Below, piece by piece: positions 17,258 to 25,003 of a stretch of 36,672 nucleotides of DNA. Source of the stretch: an uncultured Flavobacteriales bacterium (lineage in GTDB: Bacteria; Bacteroidota; Bacteroidia; Flavobacteriales_D; Parvicellaceae); NCBI GenBank assembly GCA_943788115.1, contig CALSPA010000015.1, positions 1 to 36,672 on the forward strand. The letters run 5' to 3'. Each line of letters begins with the position of its first letter. Positions within the stretch are counted from its first letter, which is position 1. The notes under the pieces are model-generated. The model saw only the letters and a list, made by a program, of their open reading frames with translations. It did no database searches and had not been told where the DNA came from. A program made the position numbers and the translations under genes.

Positions 17258-17914
17258 ATGAATTTAGCCGCCAAAGGGGTTTCCATACTTTTCCATCCTT
17301 TATTCCTTCCTCTTTATGCGTTGCCGATTTATTTTTCTATAGAAAACTATCAAAATTTAATTCTTAACAATGCAGATATAAATTTTTTAACTGCAATTTA
17401 TTCTGTAATGGCTCTTGTTGGAGTCTTGTTTCCTATTTTAAGCATGTATGTTATGATTAGAACAGGACTTTTATCAGATTTTAATGCCTATTATAGAAAT
17501 GAAAGAAAGCCTGTTTTTTTTATTATTCTGTTGTATTATTTAATGGTTTACTTCATGTTTAGGTCTTGGAATAGTAGCTTGTACCACCTTCTAGACCCAT
17601 TGTTGAGCTTTCTTTCGGGTGGAATATATTTATTGATAATCTGTTTTGTTGTTAATCATAAATGGAAAATAAGTTTACACAGCACATCTATAAGTGCTTT
17701 GGCCGCAACTTTTTTGGCGTTTTCGATATCAATGCCAAGCATTGAGAACCCAAATTATTTAGTGATAGTTAATCTGTTGTTGTTGTTGATCATGGGTGTT
17801 GTTTCAAGTTCAAGGTTAGTATTAAAAGCTCATCAACCGCATGAAGTTTATATGGGTTTATTAATTGGTTTTACTGTTGAGTTGATTGTTGTTTACTTTG
17901 ATCTTAGTATTTAG
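17258..17914 (+). CDS. Multi-pass membrane protein, PAP2 (phosphatidic acid phosphatase)-like
   Basis: A 218-residue protein with about six hydrophobic segments. Two conserved stretches in the second half, HKWKISLHSTSISALAA and SSRLVLKAHQPHEVYMG, resemble the histidine-containing motifs C2 and C3 of PAP2 phosphatases (H-x-A and SR-x5-H-x3-E spacing), though the first PAP2 motif is not obvious. I chose the ATG at 17258 because it begins one base after the rpoN stop; an earlier start at 17231 would lie inside rpoN. In Bacteroidota a gene of this type often follows rpoN. Catalytic activity is uncertain. Its end overlaps the convergent outer-membrane gene by four bases. Confidence 0.6.
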   Translation: MNLAAKGVSILFHPLFLPLYALPIYFSIENYQNLILNNADINFLTAIYSVMALVGVLFPILSMYVMIRTGLLSDFNAYYRNERKPVFFIILLYYLMVYFMFRSWNSSLYHLLDPLLSFLSGGIYLLIICFVVNHKWKISLHSTSISALAATFLAFSISMPSIENPNYLVIVNLLLLLIMGVVSSSRLVLKAHQPHEVYMGLLIGFTVELIVVYFDLSI

Positions 17915-18624
17915 AATCTCATCCATGACAACCCTACATTTATTGGAGTTATTGAAACGCCCTTTCCTTCTTTGAAAAGACTTGTTAATGAGTAAAAGGC
18001 GACAAAAGAGACCTTGTTAAAACCAACCTTTAATGTAGGACCATATCTGTATGGCATTGTATTCGGGAGGTTAAATATTTTTCTTTTTGATGCAGCATCT
18101 TTGATTTTTAGGTGGTCATTAACCAGCAATCCAGCTTTAAAACCTAAATAAAAACGAAAATTATATTTCATTCGCTGTTCGATTGTTTTATTCATTGTTC
18201 TTAAACGCAACTCAAAAGGAATGTCAACATAATTAACCGCATATTTGTTTTTAGCAAGAGATGATGAGCCGTTTCGAGAAACAAGATCGGTGTAAACACT
18301 TCCATCATCAAGAGTAGTAAATTCAAACTCTCCATTGTGATGAAAATTGTGAGAATCAAAACCTAAACCTATTGCTAAAGCCACATTACTTTTTTTACCC
18401 AATGGAATATCCCTCATCCAACAAGCGCCAATTCCAAAAGAATAAATACCTTGATCTACACCCTCAATACTTTCTAACCACTGAGTCCAAGTAATATCAA
18501 CAACAATTCTATCAAATTTCTCTGGCCCATCGCCATCTGCGGTTAATTTGAAGTACTCAAACAATCCTTGAGAGGAAACAGAAAACGGCATTAAAAAGAC
18601 CAGACAATAAAAGAAGATTTTCAT
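17911..18624 (-). CDS. Outer membrane beta-barrel protein (PorT/OMP_b-brl-like)
   Basis: A 237-residue protein with a signal peptide (MKIFFYCLVFLMPFSVSSQ). The mature part alternates polar and aromatic residues in predicted strands, such as YVDIPFELRLRT, FRFYLGFKAGLLV and INVGLSWMRF, and ends in Phe as many outer-membrane barrels do. The start at 18624 puts the signal peptide at the N-terminus; a longer form from 18678 would overlap galE. It is the gene after galE, 13 bp downstream. The specific function is not recognisable. Confidence 0.75.
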   Translation of the reverse strand: MKIFFYCLVFLMPFSVSSQGLFEYFKLTADGDGPEKFDRIVVDITWTQWLESIEGVDQGIYSFGIGACWMRDIPLGKKSNVALAIGLGFDSHNFHHNGEFEFTTLDDGSVYTDLVSRNGSSSLAKNKYAVNYVDIPFELRLRTMNKTIEQRMKYNFRFYLGFKAGLLVNDHLKIKDAASKRKIFNLPNTMPYRYGPTLKVGFNKVSFVAFYSLTSLFKEGKGVSITPINVGLSWMRF

Positions 18625-18637
18625 TGTACAAATATAG

Positions 18638-18907
18638 TTAAAGTGTCTGTTGCCAATTCCAAGAATGTAATAAAGCATCCTCCAGGGAGTATTTAGGACT
18701 CCAGTTTAATTTCTTTTTTATGTAACTATTGTCAGCATAAACAACAGGTGCATCACCAGCTCTTTTTTGGCCAATCTCATAATTTAGCGTTAATGAATTA
18801 GTTTTTTCAAAAGATTTAATAACCTCTAAAACAGAGTCACCTTTTCCTGTTCCAACATTAAAAGTGTCTATGTTGTTAGGGTTTTTTAATGCATAATTTA
18901 AAGCCAA
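18638..18907 (-). CDS. galE: GalE C-terminal fragment (after the frameshift)
   Basis: The first available ATG in the second frame gives 89 residues starting MALNYALKNPNNIDTFNVGTG, which are the normal C-terminus of GalE (FNVGTGKGDSVLEVI, RAGDAPVVYADN, LNWSPKYSLEDALLHSW). The homologous reading frame actually extends back to about 19030. It is the second part of the broken galE and is probably not an independent gene. Confidence 0.65.
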   Translation of the reverse strand: MALNYALKNPNNIDTFNVGTGKGDSVLEVIKSFEKTNSLTLNYEIGQKRAGDAPVVYADNSYIKKKLNWSPKYSLEDALLHSWNWQQTL

Positions 18908-18965
18908 AACATGTGATTTAGCTAAATCACAAACATGAATATAATCTCTTACGCATGTTCCATCA

Positions 18966-19640
18966 TTAGTATTGTAAGAATCTCCAAAAACAACGACCTT
19001 TTCCCTTACACCAGCAGCTGTTTGAGTTATAGAAGGGAATTAAGTTATTTGGAACTCCTATCGGCAATTCTCCTATTAAACTAGATGGGTGTGCCCCAAT
19101 AGGATTAAAGTAGCGTAAAAGAATAATTGAATTGTTTGGATTACTATTTTGAAAGTCGATTAAGCACTGCTCACAAACTTGCTTGCTAAATCCATAAGGA
19201 CTAAAAGCTTTCTTTATAGGTGACAACTCTGTTACAGGAACACTGTCGGGGTTTCCATAAACAGTACATGAGGATGAAAAAACAAAAGATTTTACAGGAT
19301 GCTTTTCTATTAACCTTAATAAGGTGACTAAAGAGCCTATATTATTTTGATAATATTTTAAAGGGTTTTCAACAGACTCATTAACTGACTTGTCTGCAGC
19401 AAAATGAATAACACCATCGGGTTTTTCAGAGCTAAAAACTTCTTCCATTTGTTCATAGTTGCAACAATCAATATTGTAAGAAACGATTTTTGTTGCGCAC
19501 AACTTTTCTAGTTGTTTGAGAACAAATTTTTCAGAATTTCTAAAATCATCTACAATAATTGGAGTAATGCCGTTTTCGATAAGATCGACAACCGTGTGAG
19601 AACCAATGAACCCCGCACCACCTGTAACCAAAACCTTCAT
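18966..19640 (-). CDS. galE: GalE N-terminal fragment (before the frameshift)
   Basis: As read, this frame gives 224 residues: the NAD-binding Rossmann domain and the catalytic Y149-x3-K153, then about 20 out-of-frame residues after position 203. On its own it would lack most of the substrate-binding domain and is unlikely to be active. It is the first part of the broken galE at 18638-19640. Confidence 0.75.
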   Translation of the reverse strand: MKVLVTGGAGFIGSHTVVDLIENGITPIIVDDFRNSEKFVLKQLEKLCATKIVSYNIDCCNYEQMEEVFSSEKPDGVIHFAADKSVNESVENPLKYYQNNIGSLVTLLRLIEKHPVKSFVFSSSCTVYGNPDSVPVTELSPIKKAFSPYGFSKQVCEQCLIDFQNSNPNNSIILLRYFNPIGAHPSSLIGELPIGVPNNLIPFYNSNSCWCKGKGRCFWRFLQY

Positions 19641-19768
19641 GAAAATAAATTAAAATTAATTATAAAGGTATAAATATTGAACAAATTTAAGTAGGTTGAA
19701 AAAAATGATGTAATTGAAACCGGCTAGTTTTTTTAATTATATTTTTTCAATTAGTTTTATCACCAACT

Positions 19769-20296
19769 ATGCCATACAAGTTAGAGCGAGAAATTTCATT
19801 AAAAGCTAAAAGAGAGGATGTCTGGGAAACCTACAGAGATCAATTGACAAGCTTAGTCCCCTCTATGCCCTCTGTAGAAAAAATTGAGGTCATCGATAGA
19901 GAAGTTTGCGATGATGGTATTAGAATTAAAAATTTATGGCATCTAGCGATTAAGTTTCCAAAACCTATTCAAAAATTACTTCCATCAAATTTCATGTCTT
20001 ATTATGACCTAGCTTTTTGGAATAAACAAAATTGGGTTTGCGAATTTTCAGAAGTTCCAATAAAATACGACAACCTATACAGTTGTGTTGGAGAAAATAC
20101 ATTTAGGCAAAATGGAGAAAACACAGTACTATTAATTTCTTTTACCCTTTCGATAGACCCCAATAAAATACCAGGCATTCCCGGGTTTCTAAAAAAAGGG
20201 ATGATCTCAAAAATTGAAAAAATAATTTCTCATGAGGTTGCAAAAAACCTAGCATTAACAGCAAGACAAGTAGAGTTATTTATTATTAATAAATAA
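19769..20296 (+). CDS. SRPBCC/START-like small-molecule-binding protein, function unknown
   Basis: A 175-residue cytoplasmic protein without signal peptide or membrane segments. The opening YKLEREISLKAKREDVWETYRDQLTSLVPSMPSVEKIEV is the usual start of an SRPBCC (Bet v 1-like) fold, with the first strand and the helix pair. The middle part has alternating strands (IKNLWHLAIKF, WVCEFSEVP, ENTVLLISFTLSI), and the C-terminus has a long helix (EKIISHEVAKNLALTARQVELF). Such folds bind hydrophobic ligands. It is a single gene, divergent from galE, with no operon partner. No closer identification is possible by eye. Confidence 0.6.
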   Translation: MPYKLEREISLKAKREDVWETYRDQLTSLVPSMPSVEKIEVIDREVCDDGIRIKNLWHLAIKFPKPIQKLLPSNFMSYYDLAFWNKQNWVCEFSEVPIKYDNLYSCVGENTFRQNGENTVLLISFTLSIDPNKIPGIPGFLKKGMISKIEKIISHEVAKNLALTARQVELFIINK

Positions 20297-20361
20297 CTCT
20301 AACACGAAACATCAGCTAGCTAATTAAAAGTAACATTGGTCTTAATGATGATTTATAATGA

Positions 20362-20469
20362 GGTCGGGCAGAAGGTTATGCTATAATTATTAATGGCACT
20401 ATTGATTCGCCTAATTCTAAAATTAAAACAATAGGCTTTCAACGTAATTGTCTTAAGAGATATTTGTAA
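20362..20469 (+). other. Possible remnant of a coding sequence between two stop codons
   Basis: The 205-bp gap between the SRPBCC gene and TonB receptor 1 holds a 35-codon open stretch without a start codon, including EGYAIIINGTIDSPNSK and IKTIGFQRNCLKRYL before a TAA. The composition looks protein-like, but I do not recognise a family. It could be the tail of a decayed gene or chance. Confidence 0.25.
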
Positions 20470-20501
20470 CAAAGTAAATAAACGCTTTGGATTAGATTGA
20501 A

Positions 20502-22865
20502 TCAAAACTCAATACGATAATAAAATATTGGCAAGAACCCTAGCTGATAATTTTCAACAACACCATTGTTATTATTTGAATTAGTAGGCGCATAAGAATA
20601 TCCCAAGATGTTTTTTGTGTTAAAAATATTTACAAGATCTATGCCTAATTCATGTGTTGCCTTATCTCTGTTAACCTTATAGGTTAGTTTAATGTCAGCT
20701 CTAAAGTAATCGCGAAATTGTTTTTCATTAAAGCCATTGTCAGCAAAAACAACTTCACCTTGTTGAGAGGATGCTGTAGAATCAACTTCTCCATATCTTT
20801 TCCCACCAGCAGCAGTAACTTTCGTCCCTATACCAATCGTTTTGTTTTTCCAGCTAAACTCTCTTCCAGCTAGAAAATTAACAGTATATACTCCGTTGTA
20901 GCTAGAGTTTCTTTCAACCCCATCACTAGGAGTATATTTAGAATTGTAAATACATCCAGACAGCATCGCGTGCCAGTTTTTACTAAAGTAGCGTTGAATG
21001 GTTAGTTCTAACCCATAGTTATAACCAGTCCCTGTATTTACTAGTGTGTCGGGAAAAACTCTAGCAAAGCCACTTCCAGCGTTTGTCAATGAAAAAGCTG
21101 ATGGAGTGGTTTCAACAGGTATTCCAGTTAGTGCTTGGTAGTATGTTTCCGCTTTAACCCCAAAATTGCTATTAATTTTATATGAATAACCCAAAACAGC
21201 ATGATTACTAAAAGTTAATCCTAGATTTTCATTATGTGGTGATGTATTCCCAGGATTTATATAATACCTAGTGTATAAAGGTTGTGTTTGAGAATGTCTT
21301 CCAACCCCAAAAGAAAGTGAGCTTTTCGCATTAATGTTCCACTTCATTCCCGCCCTTGGTTCAATTGGCGAAAACCCACCACCGAGCGACATGTACAAAC
21401 TACTTAATCCTGCCGTAAGCACAAGGTCATCAGAAAATTTATGTTTCCAGCTCAAGTATGGCTGCGCCATCATGTAATAGCCAGTCGAGTTGAATCTGTT
21501 TCTATAAGTTTGAAGCGAAGAATTGGTAGTGACGCTATCAACAAAGTCAAAGCTGCAATAATCAACAACCCAGCCAAATTTAATTGTGTTTTTCTTGTTG
21601 ATTTTTCTGTTGTAAGAGGTGGCGTTGGATAATCGTGTAGTCAGAAAATCATAAGCCATATATGGATATATTCCATCAACTAGATTTGTTAACGAATCTC
21701 TATTTATGGTGTCATGATTTGATTTTTGTTGTTCAATATTTAGACTAAGAGTAGACTTAATAAAACTTTTTTCGTTAATAGGCTTAGTGTATGTGGCACC
21801 ACTCACAATCATTCCAGTTCCAAAACGTTGATCTTTCGTGTTTTCACCGTATAAATCCACTTCATTCGCATCTTGTTCACTTACAAGGATCTCTATATTA
21901 CTATTTCCACCCATTGACCAAAGAGCTAGATTACCACCTTTTTTAAAGGGGATATTTGCTTTAACAGCAAAATCTTGGTATTTAGGAATAGCAGAAGTGC
22001 CTAAATTAATTCCCATTAGACTAAAAATTTTAATGGTTGAATACCTATACATGGCAAGAAAAGAGGCGCCACTTTTTTTTGACAACGGACCTTCTACTAA
22101 AAGCTCTGCACCAAAAAGCCCAACTTGAGCGGTGGTTTCTATTTTTTCGTCATTTCCATTTCGGAGTTTCAAATCAAACACCCCAGCTGTGCTATTTCCA
22201 TATTCTGCAGGAAAAGCTCCAGAAAAAAAGTCGCTATTGCCTAAGAATTTATTATTTAGAATACTAAGCGGGCCACCAGAAGACCCAGAAATCGCGAAGT
22301 GGTTGGGGTTGGGAATAGTGACTCCTTCAACGCGATAAATAACCCCAAGAGGAGAGTTTCCTCTTACTACTATATCATTTCGGCTATCGTCAGCCCCGTT
22401 AACACCAGCAAAATTAGAAGCCATTCTTGCTGGATCACCCCTGCTTCCTGCATATCTTTCTGTTTCCTCCACAGAAAACTGTTGAGCACTTATAATGGCC
22501 ATTTGGTTGTTAACCGTTCTTTCTTTATTTGAAGAAATTACTACCTCTTGTAGAGTTTCAGTAGATTCTTCAATTTCTACATTAAGAACAACCTCTCTTC
22601 CCGAGTTAACTACAATGGTTTGTGTAAGAGATTGATAACCTATAAATGTGAATTTTATCTGATGTCTTCCAAGAGGAACATCCTCCATTTTAAACGTTCC
22701 ATTAACATCTGAGGCAACCCCTTTTTCAAAAGCGGCATTAATAAATTGAATATTAACTCCAGGTAAAGGGAACTGGGATTCTTTATCCACAACCTTTCCT
22801 CTTACTACCTGTTGAGAATTAACAAATACAGGCAATAGCAATAAAATAATAATTAAATTTTTCAT
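20502..22865 (-). CDS. TonB-dependent receptor with carboxypeptidase-regulatory-like domain
   Basis: A 787-residue outer-membrane receptor for TonB-driven uptake. It has a signal peptide (residues 1-17, ending VNSQ). A carboxypeptidase-regulatory-like domain follows (about 19-107, GKVVDKESQFPLPGVNIQF, with FIGYQSLTQTI). Then comes a plug domain (about 130-230, including VEGVTIPNPNHFAISGSSGGPLSILN and FPAEYGNSTAGVFDLKLR) and a 22-strand barrel ending IFYYRIEF with terminal Phe. No SusD-like gene is adjacent, so it is not a SusCD polysaccharide system. Substrate is unknown. It stands alone, about 155 bp downstream of purQ. Confidence 0.92.
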   Translation of the reverse strand: MKNLIIILLLLPVFVNSQQVVRGKVVDKESQFPLPGVNIQFINAAFEKGVASDVNGTFKMEDVPLGRHQIKFTFIGYQSLTQTIVVNSGREVVLNVEIEESTETLQEVVISSNKERTVNNQMAIISAQQFSVEETERYAGSRGDPARMASNFAGVNGADDSRNDIVVRGNSPLGVIYRVEGVTIPNPNHFAISGSSGGPLSILNNKFLGNSDFFSGAFPAEYGNSTAGVFDLKLRNGNDEKIETTAQVGLFGAELLVEGPLSKKSGASFLAMYRYSTIKIFSLMGINLGTSAIPKYQDFAVKANIPFKKGGNLALWSMGGNSNIEILVSEQDANEVDLYGENTKDQRFGTGMIVSGATYTKPINEKSFIKSTLSLNIEQQKSNHDTINRDSLTNLVDGIYPYMAYDFLTTRLSNATSYNRKINKKNTIKFGWVVDYCSFDFVDSVTTNSSLQTYRNRFNSTGYYMMAQPYLSWKHKFSDDLVLTAGLSSLYMSLGGGFSPIEPRAGMKWNINAKSSLSFGVGRHSQTQPLYTRYYINPGNTSPHNENLGLTFSNHAVLGYSYKINSNFGVKAETYYQALTGIPVETTPSAFSLTNAGSGFARVFPDTLVNTGTGYNYGLELTIQRYFSKNWHAMLSGCIYNSKYTPSDGVERNSSYNGVYTVNFLAGREFSWKNKTIGIGTKVTAAGGKRYGEVDSTASSQQGEVVFADNGFNEKQFRDYFRADIKLTYKVNRDKATHELGIDLVNIFNTKNILGYSYAPTNSNNNNGVVENYQLGFLPIFYYRIEF

Positions 22866-23022
22866 AGCAGTTTTTGATTAGAAGAATTAATATCTAGTTA
22901 CTAATGTAGAATAATAAAAAGTGAAAAGGAAAACAGTTTTTTAAAAAAAGAGGCTATTAAGAAACAAAAAGAATGCTTAAAGCCTTGTTGTCCAGTTGTT
23001 TAGTTGAAATTAAAAGGAGGGG

Positions 23023-23715
23023 TTAGGCAGTTATTGTATTTAAAAGAGATTCAAAAATTGATAAACCATCCGTATTACCCAATGAAATATCTGCAGCTCT
23101 TTCCGGATGAGGCATCATTCCAAATACATTTTTATTTTTATTACAAATCCCAGCAATATTTTCTTGGGAGCCGTTAGGGTTACAATCTTGGCTAACCTCG
23201 GCAGCTTCATTACAGTACCTAAAGAGAATTTGATCGTTATCATTTAAATCCTTTAAAATATTTTCATTGGCAAAATATCTACCTTCTCCATGTGCAATAG
23301 GAATTTTATATGCTTTATCATGGTGAAGATTTTTTGTTAGTCTGGCAGTTTTTGATTCTGCCTTTAGCCATACATTTTTACAAATAAATTTTTGATTATT
23401 GTTGTGTAAAAGAGCACCCGGAAGTAGTCCGGATTCACATAAAATTTGAAAACCGTTACAAACACCAATTACTATACCTCCATTTTGAGCATGGCTAATC
23501 ACTTCCTTCATTAAAGGGGAAAACCTTGCTATTGCACCAGACCTAAGATAATCACCATATGAAAATCCACCCGGAAGCACAATGGCATCACAACCTTCAA
23601 TTGAAGTGTTTTTGTGCCAAAGTTCTACAACTTCTTGATTTAATTTTTCCTTAAGAACATAAACCATGTCTTGATTACAATTTGAACCGGGAAATGTAAC
23701 AACACCAAATTTCAT
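23023..23715 (-). CDS. purQ: Phosphoribosylformylglycinamidine synthase subunit PurQ (glutaminase)
   Basis: Class I glutamine amidotransferase subunit of FGAM synthase, the fourth step of purine synthesis, supplying ammonia to PurL. The 230-residue protein opens KFGVVTFPGSNCNQD, has the nucleophile C86 in VIGVCNGFQIL, and the His/Glu of the triad in MPHPERA near residue 208. As a free-standing PurQ it implies a short PurL with PurS elsewhere, not the large fused PurL seen in many Bacteroidota and Proteobacteria. It lies 72 bp downstream of the DUF6427-like gene and appears to have its own -7 box. Confidence 0.95.
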   Translation of the reverse strand: MKFGVVTFPGSNCNQDMVYVLKEKLNQEVVELWHKNTSIEGCDAIVLPGGFSYGDYLRSGAIARFSPLMKEVISHAQNGGIVIGVCNGFQILCESGLLPGALLHNNNQKFICKNVWLKAESKTARLTKNLHHDKAYKIPIAHGEGRYFANENILKDLNDNDQILFRYCNEAAEVSQDCNPNGSQENIAGICNKNKNVFGMMPHPERAADISLGNTDGLSIFESLLNTITA

Positions 23716-23737
23716 AGAGTTTTTTTTAATGATTATG

Positions 23738-23745
23738 CAAATGTA
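23738..23745 (-). promoter_or_regulatory. Putative -7 box of a purQ promoter
   Basis: The minus strand reads TACATTTG, a perfect TAnnTTTG element, 22 bases upstream of the purQ ATG in the 72-bp gap. No good -33 TTTG is visible at 19-20 bases, so the call rests on the -7 match and position. Confidence 0.4.
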
Positions 23746-23787
23746 ATTTTTATAAAATAATATTAATGAAACAGACCCTCAAATTTA

Positions 23788-24711
23788 TTAACCAGAATAA
23801 ACAGCAACCAATAAAAATAAATATGTAGCTGTTAATAAAACTTCAATTAGGGTTTTTTTATTTGAATGAACAAGAGCAAATGGTAAAACTATTGAAACAG
23901 GTATAAAAACAGAAAAAAGCCCAAAAACATAGTATTCATTATAAAAATTATATGACAAAATAATAGATGCCAATAATAGATTGACAATAAGCACCAAGCT
24001 TAATTTTTTAAATCTATTTGAAGCGCTCGAATTTAACTGGAATAAAAAATAAAGTGATAAAAGCAACCCCAAAGCAATGAGCCAAAAACAGAAAACAAAA
24101 AAAGCGTTTAGATTTATTTTGTCAAAGCCAAACAAAGTGTTTGAGTAAATAGACATTAAATTAGATGAAGTTAAAACAACAATTAAATAGAAATAAACAC
24201 CCGCAATTAAAAGCGCAATTAAAGGCATTAGCCACTCTCTAAAATCAAATGATTTGATAATTGAAAGACAAACCCAAGGAAGTAAAATAAAGATAAGGTA
24301 GGGTGGGTAAAAAACACTACTTAAAAGTATTAAAAAAGAGCTGTCAAAAACCAAGCCTTTACAAGAAATCTGTCTTTTTATTTTAAATAGCTTGCTAATG
24401 GCTAAAGCAAGAAATAAATTACTAACAATAAGTAAGTTTAGTGAAATTAACGAACCAGCAGAGCATGCTAATAAAACATAAAATAAAGCGGTGAGATAAT
24501 AAGGTCTATTAAATAACTCAGACTTATTTATTGTTTTATTAAGGATTAAGGCGGTTGTTAATATTAAAAGAAATGTTAGCAGCGTTAACAATATTGAAGG
24601 AAGATAAGTGTTACTTTCTAAGTTAAAAGCTGGATATAAAAGAGAGAAGCCTAAAAAAGGTAGACTAGTCAAAACAATGACTTTATTGGATTTAAAAACT
24701 TTTAATAACAT
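23788..24711 (-). CDS. Multi-pass membrane protein of the DUF6427 type
   Basis: A 307-residue, strongly hydrophobic protein with roughly nine or ten transmembrane segments, starting MLLKVFKSNKVIVLTSLPFL. It has no obvious catalytic motif. The size, the N-terminal FKSNK pattern and the position between purine genes resemble the DUF6427 family of Flavobacteriia, which is often found next to purD. The function is unknown. It is divergent from the small membrane protein at 24801. Confidence 0.6.
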   Translation of the reverse strand: MLLKVFKSNKVIVLTSLPFLGFSLLYPAFNLESNTYLPSILLTLLTFLLILTTALILNKTINKSELFNRPYYLTALFYVLLACSAGSLISLNLLIVSNLFLALAISKLFKIKRQISCKGLVFDSSFLILLSSVFYPPYLIFILLPWVCLSIIKSFDFREWLMPLIALLIAGVYFYLIVVLTSSNLMSIYSNTLFGFDKINLNAFFVFCFWLIALGLLLSLYFLFQLNSSASNRFKKLSLVLIVNLLLASIILSYNFYNEYYVFGLFSVFIPVSIVLPFALVHSNKKTLIEVLLTATYLFLLVAVYSG

Positions 24712-24773
24712 TGTATTTTAATATTGGCTAAAAGATATTGTGTATTATTTAGACCTAAATGAAGATTATTTTA

Positions 24774-24781
24774 TAATTTTG
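24774..24781 (+). promoter_or_regulatory. Putative -7 box upstream of the small membrane protein
   Basis: TAATTTTG (TAnnTTTG) ends 19 bases before the ATG at 24801. A weak TTTA at 24748 would be the nearest -33 candidate, with a longer than ideal spacer. Confidence 0.4.
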
Positions 24782-24800
24782 AACTATAAATTTATAAATT

Positions 24801-24986
24801 ATGGATTGGATAATTTTTCCACTAAGAGATTTTTTTGTTTCATTATTTGAAAACACTCTTGAACCTTTAGGTAATGCGCCAAACCTACTTTACCTCTTTA
24901 TCTTGTTTGGCGGGGCTTGTTATTGGATGTATCTGCAACATAAGCTAAACAAAAAAGCTGATCAAAACCCAGATCAAATAAAGTAA
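24801..24986 (+). CDS. Small single-pass membrane protein (DUF6341-like)
   Basis: A 61-residue protein with an amphipathic N-terminus (DWIIFPLRDFFVSLFENTLEPLG) and one transmembrane helix around residues 28-46 (LLYLFILFGGACYWMYLQH), then a short Lys-rich tail. Small proteins with this outline sit next to purD in many Flavobacteriia and are annotated as DUF6341, or wrongly as uracil phosphoribosyltransferase. I rely on layout and the W/YWM pattern after the helix. A good -7 box precedes it, and its stop lies two bases from the convergent purD stop. The function is unknown. Confidence 0.6.
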   Translation: MDWIIFPLRDFFVSLFENTLEPLGNAPNLLYLFILFGGACYWMYLQHKLNKKADQNPDQIK

Positions 24987-25003
24987 AGTTATTTTACTTT
25001 TTT
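24980..25003. terminator. Bidirectional AT-rich terminator across two stop codons
   Basis: AAAGTAAA (24980-24987) and TTTACTTT (24993-25000) form an 8-bp hairpin with a 5-base loop, followed by more T on the plus strand and preceded by A-rich sequence for the minus strand. It includes the stop of the small membrane gene and touches the purD stop. Confidence 0.5.

Larger units (their letters stand above)
18638..19640 (-). pseudogene. galE: UDP-glucose 4-epimerase, broken by one apparent single-base insertion
   Basis: Frame-corrected, this is a full GalE that interconverts UDP-glucose and UDP-galactose with bound NAD. It has GGAGFIGSH at residues 7-15, SSSC near 122-125, and the catalytic Y149-x3-K153. 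The frame breaks after residue 203 (GVPNNLIPF). Skipping the base at 19031 restores the expected continuation ITQTAAGVREK, and then GTCVRDYIHVCDLAKSHVLALNYAL, to a normal stop. The corrected length of 333 residues equals a typical GalE. There is no other visible decay, so either a very recent mutation or a sequence error explains it. The neighbouring outer-membrane gene is in the same direction. Confidence 0.85.

Noticed and set aside
18966..19060. Programmed ribosomal frameshift in galE
   Set aside because: No slippery heptamer or downstream structure is visible at the break, and galE is not known for this.
20393..20410. TGGCAC as part of a sigma-54 promoter
   Set aside because: The -12 TTGC part is missing at the required distance, and the next gene is on the opposite strand.
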